Source of the DNA: Bacteroidota bacterium
GTDB lineage: Bacteria; Bacteroidota; Ignavibacteria; UBA10030; UBA8401
NCBI GenBank assembly: GCA_023229405.1
Contig: JALNZH010000099.1
Location: 1 to 11,029 of the forward strand
Direction of reading: 5' to 3'
Length of the DNA: 11,029 bases
Shown here: positions 1 through 6,612 of the stretch, piece after piece
How positions within the stretch are numbered: position 1 is the first letter of the stretch
Layout: each line of letters starts with the position of its first letter
Notes under the pieces: model-generated
What the model saw: only the letters and a program-made list of their open reading frames with translations
The model's database searches: none
What the model was told of the DNA's origin: nothing
Position numbers and translations under genes: made by a program

Positions 1-1022
1 ACTTCATCGAAGAAAAATTCTGCAACAGAAACCTCTTCCCGGAAAAGTTTTATTCCGGCAGCGATCATTGCACCGTCCGTCATAAATTTTATCATCAATG
101 CAATCAATGCAGTAATCGGAGAAAAAAAATACCCGATGAAAATGGAAAGATGGAATAGGTGAACGAATGCATACCCGGTCTGAACCAAAAAGGGATAATG
201 TGCACTTGCTGAAACATGTCTCGTCCGTTGACGGATGAACTGGGACAATGTTTCGGGTGGCGACGTCCGCACAGCGCAGTCACTGGATGTTATATAGCGG
301 ATATTCCACTTTGTCTCTTTACTGACAAGTTGAAGGAACAAATCATCATCGCCGCTGATGGAATGTTTTATTTTTTCAAATCCGCCGACCTCATGAAACA
401 CTTGCATGCGATACGCAAAATTTCTTCCCGTGCACATAAACGGAACACCGGCGCCGACAGCCGCAGCTGCGATGACGGAATTTTTTAATTCTTCATATCG
501 GAGAAACGATCCTGCTTGTCCGTTATGATAAGGACTATACCCCGCGACGATACCGACATCGTCGGTAAAATATTCGGAAACGGTTTGCAACCACCGCGTA
601 GGAGCGATACAATCCGCATCGGTACAAACGAGAATATCATTCCGTGCCAGTGCAATTGCGGCGCTCAAAGCATTTTTCTTGTGCGGCATGTCGCTCGCAT
701 TTTCACGGATGTTGATTAAACGGATGTTGGGATATTTTTGTTGAAACGATGAAACGATAGAGGCTGTAGCATCCGTCGATCGGTCGTTGGTAACGATAAT
801 TTCAAAATGATCTGCCGGATATTCTTGCTGAACCAGAGATTCCAATAGGGCGCCGATGTTCTGTTCTTCATTACGTGCGGCAACTATAACGGAGAGCCAA
901 TGTTCAGATCCGGTAAATTTCGGATGGAAGAGTCTGTTGATTCCTCTCCATAAAAAAGAATGGAAAACAACATACACAGCAGAAAGAACAATAAGGATCC
1001 AGAAGACGCCGAATTCAATCAT
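1..1022 (-). CDS. Family 2 glycosyltransferase, membrane-anchored (partial, C-terminus outside window)
   Basis: Reading the minus strand from the ATG at 1022-1020 gives 340 open codons that run off the left edge. Residues about 4-24 are a hydrophobic membrane segment (VFWILIVLSAVYVVF), followed by a cytosolic GT-A domain. The nucleotide-binding start is SVIVAARNEE (44-53), then NDRSTD (79-84), a TDAD metal/sugar-nucleotide motif (D135, D137), the GDDDL acceptor/base motif (D225-D227) and QRTRH (265-269), a variant of the QxxRW motif of processive GT2 enzymes. After about residue 277 the chain becomes hydrophobic again (two probable membrane helices). Members of this family transfer sugars from nucleotide donors to cell-envelope polysaccharides or lipids; donor and acceptor cannot be told here. 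The ATG at 1022 is the first in frame after an upstream in-frame TGA and has no Shine-Dalgarno sequence. A promoter-like element lies about 90 bases upstream. The family call is firm, the substrate unknown. Confidence 0.9.
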   Translation of the reverse strand, partial: MIEFGVFWILIVLSAVYVVFHSFLWRGINRLFHPKFTGSEHWLSVIVAARNEEQNIGALLESLVQQEYPADHFEIIVTNDRSTDATASIVSSFQQKYPNIRLINIRENASDMPHKKNALSAAIALARNDILVCTDADCIAPTRWLQTVSEYFTDDVGIVAGYSPYHNGQAGSFLRYEELKNSVIAAAAVGAGVPFMCTGRNFAYRMQVFHEVGGFEKIKHSISGDDDLFLQLVSKETKWNIRYITSSDCAVRTSPPETLSQFIRQRTRHVSASAHYPFLVQTGYAFVHLFHLSIFIGYFFSPITALIALMIKFMTDGAMIAAGIKLFREEVSVAEFFFDE

Positions 1023-1112
1023 GGTGTAAAATAGCCAAAGATTTCATCCCATTCAATACAATAGGAAATCGTTTACAAGGGTGAAATAGTTTTTGCTTTC
1101 TCGATTTCTTCA

Positions 1113-1140
1113 ATTATATTCTTTCGTCATAGCTGTCCAA
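1113..1140 (-). promoter_or_regulatory. Putative sigma70-type promoter for the glycosyltransferase gene
   Basis: On the minus strand, TTGGAC (1140-1135) is followed after 16 bases by a perfect TATAAT (1118-1113). The predicted transcript would start near 1106 and have a leader of about 85 bases before the ATG at 1022. The plus strand of the same stretch also reads TTGCTT-N16-TATATT (1093-1120), so AT-richness could produce chance matches. The minus-strand match is the better one. Confidence 0.45.
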
Positions 1141-1216
1141 AAATATAACCCTTAGTGACAAATATTTATCGAAGCGAGTGGATTTATGGAAGATATGGTA
1201 TGTTGAGAAAAGTAAG

Positions 1217-1260
1217 CCCTCCCCTACATTTCTTACCGTGTTGGATGAGATGTGGGAGGG
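1217..1260. repeat. GC-rich inverted repeat (hairpin), intergenic
   Basis: CCCTCCC (1217-1223) plus ACAT (1226-1229) pairs with ATGT (1250-1253) plus GGGAGGG (1254-1260). This gives 11 base pairs with a two-base CT bulge and a 20-base loop. No T-run follows on either side, so it does not look like an intrinsic terminator. Its runs of C and G stand out sharply from the AT-rich sequence to its left. Confidence 0.55.
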
Positions 1261-1291
1261 AGCGAAATTTAGGAGAATTGAGTGAGCTTTT

Positions 1292-1314
1292 TCTCCCCCC
1301 TACCAAGGGGGAGA
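1292..1314. repeat. Perfect 8-bp G/C-run palindrome, intergenic
   Basis: TCTCCCCC (1292-1299) pairs perfectly with GGGGGAGA (1307-1314) across the 7-base loop CTACCAA. A further GGGGG run follows at 1321-1325. On the minus strand the stem is followed by AAAAAG, on the plus strand by ATACAG, so neither side gives a terminator. C-run/G-run palindromes of this type occur as interspersed intergenic repeats in many bacterial genomes; membership in such a family is inference. Confidence 0.55.
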
Positions 1315-1349
1315 TACAGAGGGGGTCATGAAATCCTGAAGGAACTTTT

Positions 1350-1369
1350 GATGGCGTTTTTTTGCCATC
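1350..1369. repeat. Small hairpin with T-rich loop
   Basis: GATGGC (1350-1355) and GCCATC (1364-1369) are perfect inverted copies around an 8-base loop, GTTTTTTT. It lies between the G/C-run palindromes and the larger structure at 1417-1499. It has no downstream T-run and so is not a terminator. Confidence 0.4.
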
Positions 1370-1416
1370 GACGGGCAAGTGTGAACGGGATTCATCGCGC
1401 GCGTTACATTTCGCAA

Positions 1417-1499
1417 GGGGTTCTTGTGCTTCTTTTCTTGTGCCGACCAAATCTTTATACCATGTCGGCATTCCTTCGGAACCCCGTCAAGAAAAGAAG
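1417..1499. ncRNA. Candidate structured element with nested and crossing stems (possible RNA or palindromic repeat)
   Basis: Three perfect inverted pairs lie within 83 bases. CTTCTTTTCTTG (1429-1440) pairs with CAAGAAAAGAAG (1488-1499), 12 bp. Directly inside it, TGCCGAC (1441-1447) pairs with GTCGGCA (1464-1470), 7 bp. GGGGTTC (1417-1423) pairs with GAACCCC (1479-1485), 7 bp, and crosses the 12-bp stem. That is a pseudoknot topology or a pair of mutually exclusive folds. A small TTCC/GGAA hairpin (1471-1481) is a third option for the same bases. The element ends 68 bases before the udk start. I recognise no known RNA class. It could be a leader RNA acting on udk, a small RNA, or part of an interspersed DNA repeat. 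Confidence 0.35.
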
Positions 1500-1514
1500 G
1501 AATAAGTTTTTCTC

Positions 1515-1543
1515 TTGTATGATTTATTTTGGACAAGTATGTT
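1515..1543 (+). promoter_or_regulatory. Weak putative promoter for udk
   Basis: TTGTAT (1515-1520) and TATGTT (1538-1543) are separated by 17 bases, which fits a weak sigma70-type promoter starting near 1550. The transcript would have a leader of only about 18 bases and would exclude the structured element upstream. If the true promoter lies farther left, for instance near 1093-1120, that element would be in the udk leader. Confidence 0.3.
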
Positions 1544-1567
1544 CTTTCGTAAACAATAAGGAACTGT

Positions 1568-2185
1568 ATGCGTCAATTGGTTATCGGAATTGCAGGGGGT
1601 ACCGGTTCGGGAAAGACCTCAGTGACAAATAAAATTCTCGAACGTCTGCATTTTACTGAAAATGTCGTAGTCATTCAGCATGATTCGTATTATCGAGACA
1701 TCTCTTCGTATTCGGGAAAAACTCCCGACCAGATCAATTTCGATCATCCCGATTCATTGGATACATTACTGCTAGTAGAACATATTAAAGAGTTGCGGAA
1801 GGGAATTCCGATCGAGCAGCCGTTGTATAATTTTACCACGCATTCGCGAATGAAAGAAACTCGGCATCTAAAACCGAAGGACATCATTATCATTGAAGGA
1901 ATCCTGATCTTTGCTTCGCAGGAACTGCGCAATCTGATGGATATTAAAATATTCATCGATACCGATGCGGACGAACGATTGTTACGCCGGCTGAAACGGG
2001 ATATTGTGGAACGAGGACGTTCGATCGATTCCGTAATGAACCAATATGTATCAACGGTGAAGCCGATGCATCTAGAATTTGTAGAACCCAGTAAGCGGTA
2101 TGCCGATGTCATCATTCCACTCGGAAGCGAAAATCTGGTCGGTATCGACATGGTTGCTGTGAAGATTGAAACAATGCTGAAATAG
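1568..2185 (+). CDS. udk: Uridine kinase (uridine/cytidine phosphorylation)
   Basis: This 205-residue cytosolic enzyme of pyrimidine salvage uses a nucleoside triphosphate to phosphorylate uridine and cytidine to UMP and CMP. The P-loop is GGTGSGKTS at residues 10-18, at the usual place right after the first beta strand. Family-typical stretches follow: HDSYYRD (substrate side, about 38-44), NFDHPDS (about 57-63), the hydrophobic strand ending in IIIEGILIF (a Walker B-like position, about 106-114), RRLKRDIVERGRS (the arginine-rich lid) and FVEPSKRYADVIIPLG near the C-terminus. Length matches bacterial Udk (about 205-215). The ATG at 1568 is preceded by AAGGA (1558-1562) with 5-base spacing, the only clear Shine-Dalgarno site in the window. 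It appears to be a single-gene unit: 143 AT-rich bases separate it from the next gene. Confidence is high. Confidence 0.96.
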   Translation: MRQLVIGIAGGTGSGKTSVTNKILERLHFTENVVVIQHDSYYRDISSYSGKTPDQINFDHPDSLDTLLLVEHIKELRKGIPIEQPLYNFTTHSRMKETRHLKPKDIIIIEGILIFASQELRNLMDIKIFIDTDADERLLRRLKRDIVERGRSIDSVMNQYVSTVKPMHLEFVEPSKRYADVIIPLGSENLVGIDMVAVKIETMLK

Positions 2186-2240
2186 CCTCTTTTTAGAGGT
2201 GAATTATGCAGTAATTCATAATTATGCAATACGAATTAAG
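2186..2240. repeat. Small hairpin and overlapping AT-rich repeats downstream of udk
   Basis: Directly after the udk stop, CCTCT (2186-2190) and AGAGG (2195-2199) form a 5-bp hairpin with a TTTT loop but no trailing T-run, so it is at best a weak terminator. Next come two copies of AATTATGCA (2202-2210 and 2220-2228), 18 bases apart. Two overlapping palindromes are interleaved with them: GAATTA/TAATTC (2201-2217) and TAATT/AATTA (2212-2224). A further GAATTA follows at 2233-2238. The rest of the gap to 2328 is AT-rich and holds nothing I can name. Confidence 0.45.
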
Positions 2241-2328
2241 AAATACTAACGTCTGAGAAAGTGCTTTTTAGTTTTAAAAATTTACTCTATCTTCACTTGC
2301 AAATTTAATTGAAAGATCACATCAGAGA

Positions 2329-3609
2329 ATGGCTATTCGAAGTAAACTTTCACATACGGGTGCAGCTGTGCATCAATCCTACCAAAAGACGACGCTCGTC
2401 AACGGCATTCGTGTTATCAGTGAAGAGATTACTTCCGTCAAATCCGCCTCCATTGGTATTTGGATCAACACCGGTTCCCGGAACGAAACAGAAGAGTCGA
2501 ACGGTATTTCGCACTTTATCGAACACATGATGTTCAAGGGGACGGAACGGCGGAACTATCGTCAGATCGCGCAAAGTTTGGAATCTGTCGGCGGATACAT
2601 GAATGCATTTACAACGAAAGAACATACCTGTTATTATGCGCGTGTGCTGGATGAATATGTTGAGAATGCCGTGGATGTTCTGTCTGATATGGTGCAGCAT
2701 TCGCTGTTCCCTGTAAAAGAGATGGAGAAGGAAAAGACGGTCATTCTGGAAGAGATCAAACGTTCCGAAGATGATCCCGACGATCTGGTGCAAGAATATT
2801 TCGAGAAACATCTGTTCGACCGGCATCCGTTTGCACGGCCGATCATCGGTACTGCGGAGAATGTCTCCCGCTTTACACGGGATGATCTGTATAACTACAC
2901 GAAAAAATTTTACGCGAATGAAAACATTATTCTTGCTGCTGCGGGAAATATTACACACGAACATCTTGTGTGGCTTGCAGAAAAATATTTAACGCAGCGA
3001 AAAAGTACGGGAGAGAAGTTTAAAACGTTTCCTGCGGTACGGCCAAAGAACCGTTCGCAACAGTATACCAAACCGATTCAGCAGGCACACGTCTGCACGG
3101 GCACAATTGCGTTCAGTGTGCACAACGTTATGCGTTACCCCGCAATGGTGATGAACTCCGTGTTGGGTGATGGAATGAGTTCGCGGCTGTTTCAACAGAT
3201 CAGGGAAAAACATGGACTGGCGTACAGCGTTTATTCGTTTCTTGGATTGATGAGGGATACCGGGTCGTTTGGAATATATGTCGGCACGGACAAAGATTCG
3301 GTAGCGAAAGCGCTCGAACTGTCGATGAAAGAATTGCAGAAAATGAAAACAACATTGTTGTCCAAATCCGAACTCCAGAGGGCGAAGGCACAGTTGAAAG
3401 GAAGTGTGTTGTTGAGTCTTGAGAGTACCTCAAACAGAATGATGCGTCTTGGGAACGGCGAACTCTATTATGGAACATATACGCCGCTTGATTCCATTGT
3501 CAAAAACATCGATTCGGTCACTGCCGATGATGTGCAGTCCGTTTCTAGTCAGTTGTTCGAAACGGAAAAGTTCACGACAGTGATCCTGAATCCTGAACTG
3601 AAAAACTAA
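2329..3609 (+). CDS. M16B family zinc metallopeptidase (mitochondrial processing peptidase beta-like)
   Basis: This 426-residue protein has the inverted zinc motif HFIEH: H62 and H66 bind zinc, E65 is the catalytic base, and E142 in the VILEEIK segment sits where the third zinc ligand is expected, 80 residues after H62 as in mitochondrial processing peptidase. The second half-domain carries REKHGLAYSVYS (292-303), the conserved Arg/Tyr region that lines the substrate chamber. Both hallmarks in one chain of about 420 residues mark an active single-chain M16B member rather than an inactive partner subunit. I see no signal peptide, so it is probably cytosolic. Members cut peptides and some protein precursors; the substrate here is unknown. 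The ATG at 2329 starts the conserved N-terminal part (residues 20-30, KTTLVNGIRVI) after a short leader, with only a weak purine stretch upstream. Ald follows 38 bases later without a terminator between, so cotranscription is likely. Confidence 0.92.
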   Translation: MAIRSKLSHTGAAVHQSYQKTTLVNGIRVISEEITSVKSASIGIWINTGSRNETEESNGISHFIEHMMFKGTERRNYRQIAQSLESVGGYMNAFTTKEHTCYYARVLDEYVENAVDVLSDMVQHSLFPVKEMEKEKTVILEEIKRSEDDPDDLVQEYFEKHLFDRHPFARPIIGTAENVSRFTRDDLYNYTKKFYANENIILAAAGNITHEHLVWLAEKYLTQRKSTGEKFKTFPAVRPKNRSQQYTKPIQQAHVCTGTIAFSVHNVMRYPAMVMNSVLGDGMSSRLFQQIREKHGLAYSVYSFLGLMRDTGSFGIYVGTDKDSVAKALELSMKELQKMKTTLLSKSELQRAKAQLKGSVLLSLESTSNRMMRLGNGELYYGTYTPLDSIVKNIDSVTADDVQSVSSQLFETEKFTTVILNPELKN

Positions 3610-3647
3610 ATTACCACAATAAATAAACCAATAAGCGAGATGATAGT

Positions 3648-4763
3648 ATGATTATCGGAATTCCGAAAGAGATCAAAACAAATGAAAATCGTGTAGGACT
3701 TGTTCCGGTCGGCGTAGAAACACTGCGTCAGTACGGGCACACGGTGTATGTAGAATCGAAAGCCGGTCTCGGCAGCGGATTCGACGATGCGGCCTATATC
3801 GAAGCGGGAGCAAAAATCGCGAAGAACGCGAAAGAGTTGTATCATAAAGCCGACATGATCATTAAAGTGAAAGAGCCGATCAAGCAGGAATACAACATGG
3901 TCCGTCGTGATCAGATCATCTTCACGTATTTTCATTTTGCGGCAAGTAAAGATTTAACCGTTGCGATGATAAAATCACAAGCGGTGTGTATCGCGTACGA
4001 AACAGTACAGAAAGAAGACGGTTCGTTGCCGCTGTTGATCCCGATGAGCGAAGTTGCCGGACGGATGGCACCGCAGGAAGGCGCGAAATATCTTGAGCGT
4101 ACAATGGGCGGACGGGGAATTCTGTTGGGAGGAGTTCCAGGAACCGAGCCGGCGAACGTAATTGTTCTTGGCGGCGGAATTGTTGGAACCCAGGCTGCAA
4201 AAATTGCAGCCGGTTTCGGTGCGAAAGTCACCATCCTGGACAATAATCTATATCGTCTGCGGCAGTTGGATGACATCATGCCAAAAAACGTTACTACCAT
4301 GATGAGTAATCCATATAACATTCGAAAAACAATTCAGACCGCCGATCTCGTCATCGGTGCGGTATTGATTCCAGGTGCTAAAGCACCGAAATTAATCCGG
4401 AAAGAAATGTTGAAGACTATGAAGCCGGGCTCAGTGATTGTGGATGTTGCCGTCGACCAAGGCGGTTGTATTGAAACCTGCAAACCAACAACACACGAAA
4501 ATCCGACGTTTGTGGTGGACAACGTGATTCACTATTGCGTTGCCAACATGCCGGGTGCAGTCCCGTTTACTTCCACCATTGCATTGACCAATGCAACATT
4601 GCCGTATGCTGTTGAATTGGCGAACAAAGGTTGGGAAAAAGCGGTGCAACAGAATAAAGAATTAAAACTGGGATTGAACTTGGTGGATGGCCTCGTTACC
4701 TACAAAGGCGTTGCCGATGCGTTCAACATGAAATATACTCCGGTCGATACAATTCTTCGATAA
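3648..4763 (+). CDS. ald: Alanine dehydrogenase (NAD-dependent)
   Basis: This enzyme catalyses reversible oxidative deamination of L-alanine to pyruvate and ammonium with NAD, normally as a cytosolic hexamer. The 371 residues match the family length. All key residues sit at the numbering used for well-studied Ald proteins: R15 (pyruvate carboxylate), K75 (substrate), H96 and D270 (catalysis), and D198 (adenosine ribose of NAD). The NAD-binding Rossmann glycine motif is GGGIVG (175-180). The opening MIIGIPKEIKTNENRVGLVP is typical of Ald and separates it from the related transhydrogenase alpha subunit, which is longer. The start follows a weak GAGATG purine stretch. An out-of-frame ATG lies at 3640. 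The gene follows the M16 peptidase by 38 bases and is closed by a strong terminator, so the two probably share a transcript. Confidence is very high. Confidence 0.97.
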   Translation: MIIGIPKEIKTNENRVGLVPVGVETLRQYGHTVYVESKAGLGSGFDDAAYIEAGAKIAKNAKELYHKADMIIKVKEPIKQEYNMVRRDQIIFTYFHFAASKDLTVAMIKSQAVCIAYETVQKEDGSLPLLIPMSEVAGRMAPQEGAKYLERTMGGRGILLGGVPGTEPANVIVLGGGIVGTQAAKIAAGFGAKVTILDNNLYRLRQLDDIMPKNVTTMMSNPYNIRKTIQTADLVIGAVLIPGAKAPKLIRKEMLKTMKPGSVIVDVAVDQGGCIETCKPTTHENPTFVVDNVIHYCVANMPGAVPFTSTIALTNATLPYAVELANKGWEKAVQQNKELKLGLNLVDGLVTYKGVADAFNMKYTPVDTILR

Positions 4764-4775
4764 CACAAAAAATAG

Positions 4776-4810
4776 AAACCCTCCGGCGCAACAGCCGGAG
4801 GGTTTTTGTT
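4776..4810 (+). terminator. Strong intrinsic terminator after ald
   Basis: AAACCCTCCGGC (4776-4787) pairs without mismatch with GCCGGAGGGTTT (4794-4805) around the 6-base loop GCAACA. The T-rich tail TTTTTGTTTT begins at 4803. The GC-rich 9-bp core and immediate T-run make this a textbook rho-independent terminator, 12 bases after the ald stop. It isolates the ald transcript from the nuo operon. Confidence 0.93.
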
Positions 4811-4854
4811 TTCTGTACCCTCAGTAATTTTCCGCTTCCATTCTTGGACTTTTT

Positions 4855-4882
4855 TTGATACATTTATTCCATGTTATATAAA
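4855..4882 (+). promoter_or_regulatory. Putative sigma70-type promoter of the nuoGHI operon
   Basis: TTGATA (4855-4860) and TATAAA (4877-4882) are spaced by 16 bases, between the ald terminator and the nuoG start. The start of transcription would fall near 4889, leaving a leader of about 33 bases. The position is what an operon promoter needs, since the terminator upstream blocks readthrough. Confidence 0.5.
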
Positions 4883-4921
4883 GTAATCGTTTAACGTCCG
4901 ACACAAATCTTTTCGATACCA

Positions 4922-6595
4922 ATGCCAAACGTAAAAATTACTCTTGACGGTGTACAATACGAGGTCGATCAAAAGAAGACGATCATCGAAGCTGCGCGCG
5001 AAAACAAAGTTCACATTCCGCATTTCTGCTGGCACGACAAACTTTCCGCTGCTGGGAATTGTCGCGTTTGTTTAGTAGAAGTGGAGAAGATGCCGAAACT
5101 CGCCATTGCGTGCATGACGCAGGTTGCCGACGGCATGGTGGTGAATACGAAGAATGAACGGGTTATCAACGCACGCGAAGCAGTGTTGGAATTTATCCTC
5201 ATCAACCATCCGCTCGATTGTCCTATTTGTGATGAAGCGGGAGAGTGCAAGCTTCAGGATTACGCATACAAGTACAGCAAAGGATTCAGCAGATTTGTCG
5301 AAAATAAAGTTCACAAACCAAAACGTGTTGAAGTAGGCCCGCACGTGATGCTCGATGCCGAACGCTGCATTATGTGTTCGCGATGCATCCGTTTCTGCGA
5401 TGAAATTGCCGGTGAGCATCAATTGCAGTTTGTTCAGCGTGGGGACCGTGTTGAACTGACGACCTTTCCCGGAGAAGCACTTGATAATCAGTATTCGATG
5501 AATGTTGTGGACATTTGCCCGGTCGGTGCGTTAACAAATAAAGATTTCAGATTCAAATCACGTGTGTGGGAAATGTCCTTCACCGATTCAATCTGTCACG
5601 GTTGTGCCCGCGGCTGCAATGTTGAGATCGGTGTCCGTAATAATGAAATCCTCCGGCTGCATCCACGCAAAAATGATGATGTAAACAGCGTGTGGATGTG
5701 CGACCACGGCCGTTTGGATACTTGGAAGAGCGTGAATGCAGAGAACCGTATTAAATCGCCCATGATTCGCAAAGAAGGTCAGCTAGTAGAAGTGGGATGG
5801 GATGAAGCGATTGCAAAAGTAGCTTCGGAGTTAAAATCGTTTGGCAAGAATGAAATTGCGGTATTGGGCTCTGCCTTTGCAACGAATGAAGATAATTATG
5901 TCTTTGCGAAATTTGCAAAAGAAGTGCTCGGCACGAAGAATATTGACTTTGCTCGTCACCTGAAAGGCGAAAATGATACTGTGTTGATCCGCGCCGATAA
6001 AACGCCGAATGCCGTCGGTGCAGAAATTGTCGGTGTGCACCCGTCCGAAAGCGGGTTGAGTTTTGAAAAGATCATCGCAGGGATTAAAGAAGGAAAGATC
6101 AAAGCGGTGTATGCGTTGGAATGTGATTTCGCCTCTCTGCCTGGCGTGGAAGAAGTATTAACAAAGCTGGAATTTCTTGCCGTGCATGCCACCAATGAAA
6201 ACATGACGACAAAATATGCCGATGTAGTATTTGCAGCCTCCACCTATGCCGAGAAGAACGGTACGATGACGAACTTCCAGTATCGTGTTCAACGGATTCG
6301 CCCTGCGGTAACCACGCTGGAACAGGATCGCGCTTTAGATAATTTTGAAATGAGCCGGTGGGACAAATTCGCATCGCACAACGACAAATGGGGAAAAGGT
6401 CCGCGCCGCGATGCACGTCCATCGTGGAAAATCGTCGCAAGCATTGCCGGTGTGATGGGAACAAAGTATAAATTTAACAATGCCGATGATGTGTTCAATG
6501 AGATTTGTCAAAAAATCGAAGGATTCAAAGGATTGTCGTTTCTGAAGGTTGGGAAGAAGGGCGCGGCACTCAAACAAACCACTTTTGCTGTTTAA
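4922..6595 (+). CDS. nuoG: NADH-quinone oxidoreductase subunit G (iron-sulfur subunit), short form
   Basis: NuoG is the large iron-sulfur subunit of the peripheral arm of complex I and passes electrons from NADH toward quinone. In order, one sees the [2Fe-2S] N1b ligands C36, C47, C50, C64; the N5 ligands H96, C100, C103, C109; the N4 ligands C149, C152, C155, C199 (C199 in DICPVGA); and a further four-cysteine set C225, C228, C232, C260 (Cx2Cx3Cx27C) that matches the off-pathway N7 cluster, present only in some bacteria. The molybdopterin-oxidoreductase-like domain follows. The whole protein is only 557 residues, against about 780-910 in Thermus and E. coli, so that domain is strongly shortened, while the family-typical end-of-domain stretch AEKNGTMTNFQYRVQR is still present. 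The ATG at 4922 begins the ferredoxin-like fold directly and has no Shine-Dalgarno site. It heads a three-gene unit with nuoH and nuoI. Confidence 0.95.
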   Translation: MPNVKITLDGVQYEVDQKKTIIEAARENKVHIPHFCWHDKLSAAGNCRVCLVEVEKMPKLAIACMTQVADGMVVNTKNERVINAREAVLEFILINHPLDCPICDEAGECKLQDYAYKYSKGFSRFVENKVHKPKRVEVGPHVMLDAERCIMCSRCIRFCDEIAGEHQLQFVQRGDRVELTTFPGEALDNQYSMNVVDICPVGALTNKDFRFKSRVWEMSFTDSICHGCARGCNVEIGVRNNEILRLHPRKNDDVNSVWMCDHGRLDTWKSVNAENRIKSPMIRKEGQLVEVGWDEAIAKVASELKSFGKNEIAVLGSAFATNEDNYVFAKFAKEVLGTKNIDFARHLKGENDTVLIRADKTPNAVGAEIVGVHPSESGLSFEKIIAGIKEGKIKAVYALECDFASLPGVEEVLTKLEFLAVHATNENMTTKYADVVFAASTYAEKNGTMTNFQYRVQRIRPAVTTLEQDRALDNFEMSRWDKFASHNDKWGKGPRRDARPSWKIVASIAGVMGTKYKFNNADDVFNEICQKIEGFKGLSFLKVGKKGAALKQTTFAV

Positions 6596-6612
6596 TCGAT
6601 AGACGTAGAAAT

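Larger units (their letters stand above)
1023..1567. other. Divergent intergenic region, 545 bases, no convincing gene
   Basis: This stretch separates the minus-strand glycosyltransferase from plus-strand udk. Its left part (1023-1200) is AT-rich with promoter-like elements. Its right part (about 1217-1499) is GC-richer and full of inverted repeats, listed separately. Several frames stay open here on both strands (for example 1184-1471 and 1300-1536 minus, 1282-1632 plus). Their translations are low-complexity, cysteine/histidine/arginine-rich and match no family I recognise, and the plus-strand frame overlaps udk. I read the region as non-coding, probably containing an interspersed palindromic repeat element. 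Confidence 0.6.

Noticed and set aside
216..719. Plus-strand frames at 216-488 and 516-719
   Set aside because: Both are antisense shadows of the glycosyltransferase on the minus strand, whose catalytic motifs are intact across the same bases.
1200..1510. CRISPR array or integron attC site in the structured intergenic region
   Set aside because: There are no regularly spaced identical direct repeats, and no matching pair of attC core sites (GTTRRRY/RYYYAAC) that I can see.
1184..1536. Two overlapping minus-strand open frames (1184-1471 and 1300-1536)
   Set aside because: They overlap each other in different frames across GC-rich palindromes. Their translations look like translated repeat DNA rather than proteins.
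1282..1632. Plus-strand open frame of 116 codons upstream of and overlapping udk
   Set aside because: It overlaps the udk P-loop region in another frame, spans the hairpin-rich stretch, has no ribosome-binding site and encodes no recognisable family.
6505..6612. A 36-residue N-terminal extension of NuoH
   Set aside because: It would lie inside nuoG, is polar and arginine-rich, and is not seen in NuoH proteins; the ATG at 6613 gives the normal N-terminus.
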